Below the pieces are notes generated by a model, which did not search any database, was not told where the DNA came from, and was given only the letters and a program-made list of their open reading frames with translations. Shown piece after piece: positions 1-11,023 of a DNA stretch of 64,000 nt. The translations under genes and the position numbers were made by a program. The first letter of the stretch is position 1. Each line of letters begins with the position of its first letter. Source of the stretch: Pseudomonadota bacterium (GTDB taxonomy: Bacteria > Pseudomonadota > Alphaproteobacteria > Rhizobiales > Rhizobiaceae); NCBI GenBank assembly GCA_023399465.1, contig JAEWPB010000008.1:4832-68831 (forward strand), in the 5' to 3' direction.

Positions 1-1
1 G

Positions 2-886
2 GCGATTGCCAATGCCGGCGTGCCGTGGATCCGGGTCATTTCCTGCGCCGAGACCGAGATACCCGATCCGCTGGTACCGCCTTACCTCTCTGGCTGCGGC
101 GCGACGCCCGGGCAGGACTGGCGCGCGTTTTCCGCCCGCTACAACAAGGTCACCGCTCCGGCCCACCGGCGCTTCTCGACCTTTCTCGGAGAGTGCGGAC
201 TGAAACCACCTGCGCCGTCGTGCTTCCTCGAACCGTCGCCGTGGCTCAACCTGCTGCTGGCGCCTGAAATCATCCGTCACCAGCGCAAGCTGGAGCTCGA
301 CCCCGGACGATTCGTCCTTCTCGACGGCTGTGTCCGGCGCGAGACGGCATATGTCCCGCCACGCTTCGCCAGTCACAACGATACCCCGCTCGCCCTGACC
401 AGCTTCGGTTCTCTCGGCGCCATGGACGTTACCATGATGAAGCGGATGATCGAGGTATTCGCGACGCTTCCTGGCCGCTTCCTGGTCAATGCCGGCCACT
501 GGCGCGACGAATATCGCGACGTGCCCGACAATGTCTTCATCGACAGTTGGTTTCCCCAGCCTTCGGTGGTGGAACAGGCCAGCCTTTTCATCCATCACGG
601 CGGCAACAACTCGTTCTGCGAGGCGCTCTATTATGGCGTGCCTTCCATCGTGATGCCCTATTGCTGGGATGGCCACGACAATGCGAGACGAGCAGCGGAA
701 ACCGGTGTCGGCTTGCACCTTGATCGCTACCGATGGGGCGCCGCCGATCTTGCCGAGGCGATCCGTTCGTTGCTGGCCGACAGCGAGATGAACCGCCGCC
801 TGAAGGCCAATGCGGAAACGATGCAGCAAGCTGCCGGCGCCACACGCGCGGCCGAGGCGATTCTCAAGGTTGCGGCGACACGGTGA
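2..886 (+). CDS. UGT-like glycosyltransferase, 5' end cut by window
   Basis: The reading frame is open from the first bases of the window and ends at a TGA, so the N-terminal half lies upstream; about 294 residues are visible. The C-terminal half carries HHGGNNSFCEALYYGVP followed by MPYCWDGHDNARR, which matches the nucleotide-sugar binding signature of GT1 / UDP-glycosyltransferase proteins (HGG, then E-A-L, G-V-P, then a D/N/A motif). It is expected to transfer a sugar from an activated nucleotide donor, acceptor unknown. The neighbourhood of sugar dehydrogenase, polysaccharide lyase and further glycosyltransferases suggests a role in surface polysaccharide or glycolipid synthesis. A MurG-like or macrolide-type transferase cannot be excluded. 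Confidence 0.8.
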   Translation, partial: AIANAGVPWIRVISCAETEIPDPLVPPYLSGCGATPGQDWRAFSARYNKVTAPAHRRFSTFLGECGLKPPAPSCFLEPSPWLNLLLAPEIIRHQRKLELDPGRFVLLDGCVRRETAYVPPRFASHNDTPLALTSFGSLGAMDVTMMKRMIEVFATLPGRFLVNAGHWRDEYRDVPDNVFIDSWFPQPSVVEQASLFIHHGGNNSFCEALYYGVPSIVMPYCWDGHDNARRAAETGVGLHLDRYRWGAADLAEAIRSLLADSEMNRRLKANAETMQQAAGATRAAEAILKVAATR

Positions 887-1015
887 ACGGAGAACTCGCT
901 CCTGGAATAGCCGCGACAAAATTGGGCGGCGCCGTAGCAGGCAAGCATGCGCGTGCACGTTGCCGAACAAGCGCATGTGATCACCGGCGAGGGCCGCATG
1001 TGTTAGTCTTCCAAA

Positions 1016-2197
1016 ATGGACAGGACCACAGAGGACGGCACATTCGCGGCGCCGGTCTTCGACCATTTCGATGGCGTCGCCGATCCCGGCAACTACCGGC
1101 CCCTCCCTGACGGCTGGGCACTGGCGCTCGCCGATATCGTCGATTCGACCCGGGCCATCGAGAGTGGCCGCTACAAGGCCGTGAACATGGCGGGCGCCAG
1201 CGTCATTGCCGCGGTGCTCAACGCCACCGGGCGACACGACCTGCCGTTCGTCTTCGGTGGCGACGGCGCGGTGGTTGCCGTTCCGCCTTCGGCGATCGGA
1301 AGCGCCCGCGATGCGCTCGCCGCGGTTCGGCGTCTGGTGGCGGACGAATTGCAACTGACGCTGCGCGCCGCCCTCGTACCACTCGCCGATATCCGTGCCG
1401 CCCGCCAGGACGTGCGCGTCGCCCGCTACAGCGCCAGCCCTGACGTCACCTATGCCATGCTCGCCGGAGGTGGTTCGAGCTGGGCGGAAGCACGGATGAA
1501 GGAGGGGCAGTATGCCGTCGAACCAGCAGCGGAAGGCGCCCGGCCCGACCTGACCGGGCTTTCCTGCCGCTGGAACCCGATCCGGTCACGCCACGGCGAG
1601 ATCGCCTCGATCATCGCAGTCCCCGGGGCGGGTGGCGACGGCAATGCGTTCCGCATGCTTGTCGCCGACATCGTCATGCTCGCGGCCGGCGAGGAACGCT
1701 CGGGCCACCCCATCGCGCAGGAAGGCCCGCAACTCGGCCTGTCGCAAGCCGGCATGGACGCAGAGGCGCGGGCCAAGGTTCCGTCCGGCCGTCGCCTGCT
1801 GCACGAGGCCCTGATCGTCTTTCAATACGTTCTGTTGGTCATGTTGTTACGAACGGGTCTAACCGCCGGCGGTTTCGATGCAAGGCGCTATCGCCGCGAC
1901 GTTGCCCGCAATAGCGACTTCCGCAAGTTCGACGACGGCCTGAAAATGACGATCGACGTCGACCCGAAGCATCTTCGGCGGATCGAAGCCATGCTGGAAC
2001 AGGCTGCTGCGCAGGGCATCTGCCACTTCGGAATCCACCGGCAGGATGCCGCACTCATGACCTGCCTGGTGCCGACACCGCTCAGCCGTGACCACATGCA
2101 CTTCATCGACGGTGCGGCCGGCGGATACGCCGCCGCCGCCCGACAGGTGAAGGCGAGCATCAACAGCCAGGCGGCACGGCGCACCGCTACGCCTTGA
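1016..2197 (+). CDS. DUF3095 family protein, cyclase-like
   Basis: The 393-residue protein fits the DUF3095 family. Its N-terminal half has ADIVDST (about residues 41-47) and VFGGDGAVVAVP (about residues 80-91). The spacing recalls the two metal-binding aspartates of class III nucleotide cyclases, where a D-ST/F motif is followed by GDG about 45 residues later. The C-terminal half has no motif I recognise. No Shine-Dalgarno sequence is evident before the ATG. The gene ends inside the 3' end of the convergent sugar dehydrogenase gene (11-base overlap). Nucleotide cyclase activity is only a structural inference; the family has no settled function that I know of. Confidence 0.75.
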   Translation: MDRTTEDGTFAAPVFDHFDGVADPGNYRPLPDGWALALADIVDSTRAIESGRYKAVNMAGASVIAAVLNATGRHDLPFVFGGDGAVVAVPPSAIGSARDALAAVRRLVADELQLTLRAALVPLADIRAARQDVRVARYSASPDVTYAMLAGGGSSWAEARMKEGQYAVEPAAEGARPDLTGLSCRWNPIRSRHGEIASIIAVPGAGGDGNAFRMLVADIVMLAAGEERSGHPIAQEGPQLGLSQAGMDAEARAKVPSGRRLLHEALIVFQYVLLVMLLRTGLTAGGFDARRYRRDVARNSDFRKFDDGLKMTIDVDPKHLRRIEAMLEQAAAQGICHFGIHRQDAALMTCLVPTPLSRDHMHFIDGAAGGYAAAARQVKASINSQAARRTATP

Positions 2198-3530
2198 CGA
2201 TCCGCTTGCCGGACAATCCGAGCCGCGCGAACACGTTGCGGGTATCGATGATCAGCGGTGCCCAGTGCGCCAGCGCCTGATAATCGACGGCGTCGTGGTC
2301 AGTGGCGATCAGGATCGCATCAAAACTGCGGATCCGTTCCTCGTCGAGCGGCTCGGACCGGCGTCCCATCAGGGCGCTATACTCGCGCGTTCTCGGGATC
2401 TCCGGCACATGCGGATCGTGATAGGCGGCCCGGCCGCCACGTTCCTCGATCAGTTCGATCAGTTTCAGCGACGGGCTTTCCCTGATGTCGGGCACATTCT
2501 TCTTGTAGGCCAGCCCGATCACCAGCACGTTCGAACGACTGAGTGCCCGGCCGGCATGGATATCAAGCGCTTCGGCGAGACGGGCGACGACGTGGCGGGG
2601 CATCGACGAGTTGATCTCGCCGGCCAGCTCGATGAACCGCGTCGGCAGTTCGAACTCGCGCGATTTCCAGGTCAGGTAGAACGGATCGATCGGAATGCAG
2701 TGACCGCCAAGCCCCGGCCCGGGATAGAACGGCATGTAGCCGAAGGGCTTGGTCTTCGCGGCTTCGATGACTTCCCAGACGTCGATGCCCATGGCGTCGT
2801 AGACGACCTTCAGTTCGTTGACGAGAGCGATATTGACGGCGCGGAAGATGTTCTCAGTCAGCTTGACCGCTTCCGCCGTCGCGTTGCTCGATACCGGCAC
2901 GATGGTATCGACGACGGCCCCGTAGAATGCCGCCATCAGCGCCGATGCGGCATCGCCATCGCCGGCCACCACCTTCGGAATGCTCGATGTCTCGAATTTG
3001 CGGTTGCCCGGGTCCTCGCGCTCCGGCGAGTAGCCGAGGAAGAAATCGACGCCGGAGTGCAGGCCCGTTGCCTCGAGGATCGGCTTGACGATGTCATCGA
3101 CGGTGCCGGGATAGGTGGTCGATTCCAGTACCACCAGCTGACCGCGCCGCAGCCGCGCGGCGATGGCTTCGCCGGTCTTCTCGACAAAGGAGAGATCGGG
3201 ATCACGGTGGCGGGTAATCGGCGTCGGCACGCAGATGATCACCACGTCGCATTCGGCGAGCGCGTCGAAATCCGTGGTCGAACAAAAACGCCCCTCCTCC
3301 GACTGGGTGGCAAGAACCGCATCGGGGATGGCTTCGATGTAGGAGTGACCGGCATCCAGGGCGACGATCTTCTTCGGATCGATGTCGAAGCCGACGACGG
3401 GAAAGCCGGCGCGCGCGATCGCCATAGCGAGCGGCAGGCCGACATAGCCGAGACCTATAATCCCGGCCCGCGCCGTGCGCGCCGCTATGGCGGAGTGGAG
3501 CTGCTCTTCAACCGATGACCTGGTAGGCAC
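2187..3530 (-). CDS. Nucleotide-sugar dehydrogenase (UDP-GlcNAc 6-dehydrogenase type)
   Basis: The enzyme should oxidise C6 of a UDP-sugar to the uronic acid with two NAD+. The N-terminus has the Rossmann motif GLGYVGLPLAMA, followed by SPEREDPGNRKF, and the catalytic-cysteine loop GLGGHCIPIDPFYL with Cys near residue 278. Length (447 residues) is typical. The EREDPGN motif and the IPKVV sequence are closer to WbpA-type UDP-N-acetylglucosamine 6-dehydrogenases than to UDP-glucose dehydrogenase, which is an inference from motif memory. The product would feed polysaccharide synthesis by the nearby glycosyltransferases. It is transcribed toward the DUF3095 gene. Confidence 0.88.
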   Translation of the reverse strand: MPTRSSVEEQLHSAIAARTARAGIIGLGYVGLPLAMAIARAGFPVVGFDIDPKKIVALDAGHSYIEAIPDAVLATQSEEGRFCSTTDFDALAECDVVIICVPTPITRHRDPDLSFVEKTGEAIAARLRRGQLVVLESTTYPGTVDDIVKPILEATGLHSGVDFFLGYSPEREDPGNRKFETSSIPKVVAGDGDAASALMAAFYGAVVDTIVPVSSNATAEAVKLTENIFRAVNIALVNELKVVYDAMGIDVWEVIEAAKTKPFGYMPFYPGPGLGGHCIPIDPFYLTWKSREFELPTRFIELAGEINSSMPRHVVARLAEALDIHAGRALSRSNVLVIGLAYKKNVPDIRESPSLKLIELIEERGGRAAYHDPHVPEIPRTREYSALMGRRSEPLDEERIRSFDAILIATDHDAVDYQALAHWAPLIIDTRNVFARLGLSGKRIVKA

Positions 3531-3679
3531 AGGGGCGTTCCTCGCATGGCAGAGATAGTCGGCTCGATCGGAAATTCCCTACCCGGCAACTGCACGGCAA
3601 GCAATTTATGACCGCTTCTCATGCCGTTACCGAATTTCGTCACGTTCTCAAATAATCACCGCGATGTGAACCCTGCAAT

Positions 3680-3707
3680 TTGGTTTTGCTGGAGGCGATA
3701 CCTATAT
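3680..3707 (+). promoter_or_regulatory. Candidate sigma70-type promoter of the cyclase-lyase pair
   Basis: TTGGTT is followed after 16 bases by CTATAT, the preferred alphaproteobacterial -10 hexamer. It lies about 78 bases before the cyclase start in the 254-base divergent intergenic region, otherwise featureless. The -35 match is only partial. Confidence 0.35.
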
Positions 3708-3784
3708 TGGTTCGGACCCGCTCGCTGGGCGCGGCGCCATTTCACGGAAATCCGAGCAGAATCCGTCTTTTTCGAGGAACAGTC

Positions 3785-5134
3785 ATGGGTACAAACGGCA
3801 GCAATACCGTATCGCCTGCGCTTATCGAGAGGGTTTCGAAATGGCTAAAACAGACAGCGCTAAACGGCGCCGATCTCGATACGATCGTTGAAGGTTTCTG
3901 CGAGCGAATGGCAGCTTCCGGCCTGCCGCTGGTGCGGGTCCACCTGAGTTTTTCGATGCTGCATCCGCTTTACGACGCACTCGGATTCACCTGGCAGCGG
4001 GGACTGGGCATCTCCAGCGAGAGCTTTCGCAAGACGCCCGATCCGACGGAAATGGAGCGGTTCGTGCGCAGCCCCTATTTCCATCTGCTCAACAACAATC
4101 TCGAATTCCTGCGGCGGCGCATCGACCCGAAAGCCCCGTCGGAATTTCCGATCTTCGATGATCTGAAGCAGCTTGGCGTCACGGATTATATCGCCTTCCT
4201 GCAGCCGTTCGGCACCGATTTCGACCGCGGCATGCTGGGATCCTGGGCAACCGATGCCCCCGGCGGCTTCGACGACGATGTCATCGAGGCTCTGTTCCGG
4301 ATCCAGAACAGTCTGGCGGTCGCCGCGAAGATGGCGGTTCTGGACAAGCTTGCAGACAACATGCTGAGAACCTATCTGGGTGGAAATGCCGGGCGACGGG
4401 TGCTTTCCGGGCAGATCCGCCGCGGCGACGGCGAAACCATTCGCGCCGCACTGGTCATGGCCGACATGCGCGATTCAACCGCGCTTGCCGAACAGGGTGG
4501 CCGGCAGCTCTACATCGATACGCTCAACGAGTTCTTCGATGCGCTCGCCACGCCGTTCAACCGCAATGGCGGCGAGATCCTATCGTTCATCGGCGACGGT
4601 TTCCTGGCGGTATTCCCCTGCGGACGCCACAAGGAGCCTTCGCAGGCGGCCGCACGTGCGGCAATGCGGGCTGTCGGACAGGCCTCGGCACGCATGGGCA
4701 AGCTGAATGTCAGTCGCGGAGAAGCCGGCCTTGCCGGAATCGGCTATGGCATCGGCCTGCATCTTGGCAACGTCATGTTCGGCAATGTCGGACTGACCGA
4801 CAGATTGACGTTTTCCGCATTCGGCAGTGCGGTCAACGAAGTCCAGCGACTTCAGGCGCTGACCAAGAAATACGCGACACCGGTGATCGCCAGCAACGAC
4901 TTCGCCGCCTATTGCGGCGGTGACTGGCAGCGGCTCGGAGACGAGACATTGCGCGGAATGAGCGAGAAGGTTACCATACTTCAACCCGGACAGAACAACG
5001 TCTCTGCCGTCAAGGGTGAAGCGATCGAACGCGAAGCCCGCGACGGTCGCTCCGAAGCCGAACAGGTAATGCTGCTGTATCGCAAGACGCGTGATTCCAA
5101 AACCAAGGGTTTTAGGGAGAAGATGCTTCAATGA
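3785..5134 (+). CDS. Class III nucleotide cyclase with rhizobial-type N-terminal domain
   Basis: I chose ATG 3785 (449 residues) because GAGGAA precedes it at good distance; an in-frame upstream start at 3680 lacks a ribosome site. About 215 N-terminal residues form a sensor-like domain of the kind seen in rhizobial cyclases. The C-terminal catalytic domain shows VMADMRDST and SFIGDGFLAVFP, which supply both metal-binding aspartates, and VNEVQRL, which supplies the transition-state Asn and Arg. The usual adenine-selecting Lys (as in DKFIGD) is Ser here and the Asp of FDYSALGD is Thr, so the base specificity is uncertain. The stop overlaps the start of the next gene (ATGA), implying translational coupling with the polysaccharide lyase. 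No transmembrane segment is visible. Confidence 0.87.
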   Translation: MGTNGSNTVSPALIERVSKWLKQTALNGADLDTIVEGFCERMAASGLPLVRVHLSFSMLHPLYDALGFTWQRGLGISSESFRKTPDPTEMERFVRSPYFHLLNNNLEFLRRRIDPKAPSEFPIFDDLKQLGVTDYIAFLQPFGTDFDRGMLGSWATDAPGGFDDDVIEALFRIQNSLAVAAKMAVLDKLADNMLRTYLGGNAGRRVLSGQIRRGDGETIRAALVMADMRDSTALAEQGGRQLYIDTLNEFFDALATPFNRNGGEILSFIGDGFLAVFPCGRHKEPSQAAARAAMRAVGQASARMGKLNVSRGEAGLAGIGYGIGLHLGNVMFGNVGLTDRLTFSAFGSAVNEVQRLQALTKKYATPVIASNDFAAYCGGDWQRLGDETLRGMSEKVTILQPGQNNVSAVKGEAIEREARDGRSEAEQVMLLYRKTRDSKTKGFREKMLQ

Positions 5135-6096
5135 TCTCAGCACGTGGCCTTGCGGCCGCCTTCCTCGTATCCTTCGCAACCATTGGCCCCGTGTCGGCCC
5201 AGTCATTGAATGGAAAACTCGTCGACGGTTTTGACGGATCGGACTTTGCACCCGAGGGGGGCCTTTACTACCGCGACAACGACGAACAGCGCGCCGGTAC
5301 GGTCGAGTTCCAGAATGAAGTGAAGCGCACCGGCACCGGCGCGCTCAAGCTGAGCGTGCGCGCCAATTGTCCGGCGGACGCGGAAAACTGCAGCGAACGG
5401 GCGGAAATCTGGGAAAAGACCGCGCTTCGCGAAACCTATGACAAGCCGGTCTGGTACGGGTTTGCGGTAAAGTTCGCCGAGCCTGTGCCGCTCGATGACC
5501 ACCGATACCTGATCGCCCAATGGAAGCGCGAGATCGACAGCGGAGCCGATGGCGACTTCAGTCCGTTCCTCGCCTTGCGGCTGAAGGGTGGCAGGTTGTT
5601 CGCGACGGTCGAGACCAATTATCAGGAGCCCGCTTCCTTGCTGGTGGCGGCCTCCAATGGATGTCCGGCATCGCAAGTACCGGTATGGCCGCGCTCCGAC
5701 GTCAACCAGATGCGGGCCCTCGTCGCAACCGATGGCGACTGGTCGGTCGATGACGGTGCGGAATTTTCCGCCTGCACCGACAAGATCGAGGTCATCGAGC
5801 GCGGCAACAGCCTGCCGAGCCCGACTTCGGGGTGGATCGATTTTGCCATCCTGACGAAGCCCGGACCGGATGGAACGGGTCATATCGAGATCTTCGCCAA
5901 CGACAAGTGGGTCGTCACGGTAAAGGGGCATATCGGCCACAACGACAAGGGTCTCGGCGCAAACCAGTACTTCAAGTTCGGCCCGTACCGCGCCGGCAAC
6001 AAGAATGACTGGACGCTCTTCTACGACGACTTCCGAAGATCGGGTCGTTGCGAGGATGTACTTGCCGACCAGGCGGCCTGCGCCGCCGTCAACTGA
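5131..6096 (+). CDS. Secreted polysaccharide lyase family protein
   Basis: The 321-residue protein starts with a clear signal peptide (hydrophobic stretch to residue about 24, ending VSAQS), so it is exported. The mature part resembles the heparin-lyase-like beta-jelly-roll family (Pfam Polysacc_lyase): CSERAEIW, VWYGFAVKF, YLIAQWKRE and FKFGPYRAG are typical conserved stretches. It would cleave an anionic polysaccharide by beta-elimination; the substrate is unknown. It overlaps the cyclase stop codon by four bases, so the two are probably made together. A turnover or size-control role for the exopolysaccharide of this locus, like other lyases within EPS clusters, is plausible but inferred. 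Confidence 0.8.
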   Translation: MISARGLAAAFLVSFATIGPVSAQSLNGKLVDGFDGSDFAPEGGLYYRDNDEQRAGTVEFQNEVKRTGTGALKLSVRANCPADAENCSERAEIWEKTALRETYDKPVWYGFAVKFAEPVPLDDHRYLIAQWKREIDSGADGDFSPFLALRLKGGRLFATVETNYQEPASLLVAASNGCPASQVPVWPRSDVNQMRALVATDGDWSVDDGAEFSACTDKIEVIERGNSLPSPTSGWIDFAILTKPGPDGTGHIEIFANDKWVVTVKGHIGHNDKGLGANQYFKFGPYRAGNKNDWTLFYDDFRRSGRCEDVLADQAACAAVN

Positions 6097-6098
6097 AT

Positions 6099-6116
6099 GA
6101 AAAACATCCGTTTTTC
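6099..6116 (+). terminator. Weak AT-rich hairpin after the lyase gene
   Basis: GAAAAAC, loop ATCC, GTTTTTC forms a 7-bp stem directly after the lyase stop codon, its 3' arm being T-rich. It could terminate the cyclase-lyase transcript, but the stem is nearly all A-T. Confidence 0.3.
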
Positions 6117-6229
6117 TTGACGTCAACCAATGGCGACTGCCGTCTTGGCTAGGACATGGACAGGTTCGCGGGCTTACGTTACTGTCCGCTTAATAAGCAG
6201 TCGTTGTAATAGCGCACTGGAATACGTTG

Positions 6230-8121
<1,892 letters not shown>

Positions 8122-8125
<4 letters not shown>

Positions 8126-10023
8126 AAATTACACGCCGCACCGCCCTTGGCCTGCTTGCCTCGGTGTTCCTGCCGCCGATCGCACGAGCCGGTTCGTTCG
8201 AACCTGAATATCTCCGTCCCTATCTTCGCGCCGCGCAGATGCCGGAACTGTCCGAGCGGCTGCCGAAGAAGCCGCGCGTGGTGAACCTGACCTCGATGGG
8301 ACGAACGCCCGGCGGCTATGGCGGCAGCCTGCGCATCCTGATCGGCAGCCAGAAGGATATCCGGCTGATGACGATCTACGGCTATTCGCGCCTCGTCGGC
8401 TATGACGAGAAGCTCGCGCTGCAGCCGGATATCCTCGAAAGCGTCGAGAATATCGACGACCGCATCTTCACCTTCAAGATTCGCGACGGCCACCGCTGGT
8501 CCGATGGCAGCTACCTGACGTCGGAGGATTTCCGCTATTGCTTCGAGGACGTGATCCTCAACGAGGAACTGCGCAAGAATGGCCCTCCCGCGGAGATGCT
8601 GGTCGACGGCAAGCCGCCGCGCTTCGAGGTCATCGATCTCCTGACGGTGCGGTATACATGGGATGCGCCGAACCCGGATTTCCTGCCGCAGCTCGCAGCG
8701 CCGCAGGCCCTCAGCATCGTCCTGCCGGCCGCTTACATGAAGCAGTTCCATCGGAAATATCAGGACGATTTCAGGCTTTCGGCCCTGATGGCGGAACAGA
8801 GGGTCAAGAAATGGACCGAACTTCACGTCCGCATGTCGCGGCAATACCGGCCGGAAAACCCTGAACTGCCGACGCTCGATCCCTGGCGCAACACCACGAA
8901 ACCGCCGGCCGAGCAGTTCGTGTTCGAGCGCAATCCCTATTTCCATCGTATCGACGAGAACGGGCGCCAGCTCCCCTATATCGACCGCATCTACCTGAAC
9001 ATCAGCTCGCCTGCGATCATTTCCGCCAAGGCCGGCGCCGCCGAGACCGACCTGCAGACGCTCGGCATCGACTTCAGCGACTACACCTTCCTGAAGGACG
9101 CCGAAAAGCGCCACCCTCTGCGCCTCAGCCTGTGGAAGCGTACCAAGGGGTCCCAGGTGGCGCTTCTGCCGAACCTCAACTGCAAGGACGAAATCTGGCG
9201 GCCGCTGCTTCGCGACGTCCGCTTCCGCCGCGCGTTGTCGCTGGCAATCGACCGCGAAGAAGTCAACAAGGCTGTCTTCTACGGCCTTGCCAAGCCGAGC
9301 GCCGACACCGTCCTGCCCGAAAGCCCGCTGTTTCGTCCCGAATATGCGGCAGCCTGGAGCAGCTACGATCCTGCGCAGGCAAATGCCTTGCTCGATGAAC
9401 TTGGTCTGGTGAAGGACGACGAGGGACAGCGACGGCTACCCAATGGCGAGCTGGCGCAGATCATCGTCGAAACCGCCGGCGAAAGCACCGAGGAGACCGA
9501 CATCCTCGAACTTATCGGCGATCACTGGCAGACCGTCGGGCTGAAGCTGTTCGTCCGCAACTCGCAGCGCGACGTCCTGCGCAGCCGCGCCACGGGTGGC
9601 GATGTGATGATGACGATGTGGGGCGGCATCGACAACGGGGTGCCGACGGCGGACATGAACCCCGGCGAGTTGGCCCCGACCCGCGACGATCAGTTGCAGT
9701 GGCCGCTCTGGGGTCTGTACTACCTCTCGAACGGCGACAAGGGAAGCCCCCCGGATCTGCCGGAAGCCGCACGGCTTCTCGACCTCCTGAACGCATGGCG
9801 GCGGACCGTCACCACTGCCGAGCGAGCGAAAATCTGGGCAGAGATGCTGGAGATCTATACCCAGCAGGTCTATTCGATCGGCATCGTCAACTCGACGCTG
9901 CAACCGGTTCTGCGAACCGCGAGACTTCACAACCTCCCGAACGACGGCCTCTACGGCTTCGATCCGACCAGCTACCTCGGCGTGTACATGCCGGATACGT
10001 TCTGGCTCGACGGGGAGGTCTGA
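8122..10023 (+). CDS. Family 5 extracellular solute-binding protein
   Basis: The 633-residue binding protein begins with a twin-arginine-like signal (TRRTALGLLASVFLPP) and is expected in the periplasm. It has the SBP_bac_5 core: YDEKLALQPDILES, FKIRDGHRWSDG, LTSEDFRYCFEDV and VRFRRALSLAIDREE. The length is at the upper end for the family and fits the YejA/long oligopeptide-binding group. It starts four bases before the ATPase stop and is followed one base later by the first permease, so the four genes form one operon. The ligand cannot be read from sequence; peptides are the default and short oligosaccharides are the alternative suggested by context. Confidence 0.92.
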
Positions 10024-10024
10024 C

Positions 10025-11023
10025 ATGCTGCGCTACGTCGCCTGGCGCGTCTTGATGATGATCCCGACCCTGCTGCTGATATCGGCGCTGGTCTTCACCA
10101 TCATCGAGCTGCCGCCGGGCGACTATTTCGAGAGCTATGTCTCGGAACTGCAGGCGCAGGGCGAAGCGGTCGACATGGCCGAGATCGAGGCGCTGCGCGC
10201 CCAGTACGGCTTCGACCAGCCGCCGATCATGCGCTATTTCCACTGGGTCGGCGGCATGCTGAAGGGCGATTTCGGCTACTCCTTCGAATATCAGCTGCCG
10301 GTCGGCGAAGTCGTCGGCGACCGCCTGTGGCTGACCATCCTCGTCTCCACCTTCACGATCATCTTCACCTGGCTGCTGGCCTTCCCGATCGGCATCTACT
10401 CGGCGACCCACCAGTACAGTTGGGGTGACTATGGCCTGACCTTCCTCGGCCTCGTCGGCGTCGCGGTCCCGAACTTCCTTCTGGCGCTGATCCTGATGTA
10501 TTTCGCAAACATCTGGTTCGGCATCTCGATCGGCCACCTCATGGATCTGAGATACATGAACGAGCCGATGTCCTGGGACAAGGCCAAGTCGATCCTCGAG
10601 CATTTGTGGATCCCGGTGCTGATCATCGGCACGGCGGGAACCGCCGGCATGGTGCGCCGCCTGCGCGCCAATCTCCTCGATGAGCTACAGCAGCAATACG
10701 TCGTCACGGCGCAGGCAAAGGGCCTCAGCCCGTTCCGTACGCTGGTCAAGTATCCGCTGCGGATGTCGCTGAACTTCTTTGTCGCCGACATCGGCTCGAT
10801 CCTGCCGGCGATCATCTCCGGCGCCGAAATCACTGCCATCGTGCTGTCGCTGGAAACGACCGGACCGATGCTCATCAAGGCGCTCCAGAGCCAGGACATG
10901 TACCTCGCCGGTTCGTTCCTCATGTTCCTCGCCTTCCTCTCCGTCATCGGGGTGCTGATCTCTGATATCGCCTTGGCGATGCTTGATCCCCGCATCCGCC
11001 TTCAGGGCAGGAGCACGAAGTGA
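10025..11023 (+). CDS. Peptide-type ABC importer permease 1 (DppB/YejB-like)
   Basis: The 332-residue inner-membrane permease has an N-terminal helix (LLISALVFTIIELPPGDYF), an additional periplasmic stretch, five or so further helices and the EAA-like loop that contacts the ATPase (VVTAQAKGLSPFRTLVKYPLR). The N-terminal helix followed by PPGDY is diagnostic of the DppB/OppB family. The ATG is one base after the SBP stop, and the stop overlaps the next permease start. Confidence 0.92.
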   Translation: MLRYVAWRVLMMIPTLLLISALVFTIIELPPGDYFESYVSELQAQGEAVDMAEIEALRAQYGFDQPPIMRYFHWVGGMLKGDFGYSFEYQLPVGEVVGDRLWLTILVSTFTIIFTWLLAFPIGIYSATHQYSWGDYGLTFLGLVGVAVPNFLLALILMYFANIWFGISIGHLMDLRYMNEPMSWDKAKSILEHLWIPVLIIGTAGTAGMVRRLRANLLDELQQQYVVTAQAKGLSPFRTLVKYPLRMSLNFFVADIGSILPAIISGAEITAIVLSLETTGPMLIKALQSQDMYLAGSFLMFLAFLSVIGVLISDIALAMLDPRIRLQGRSTK

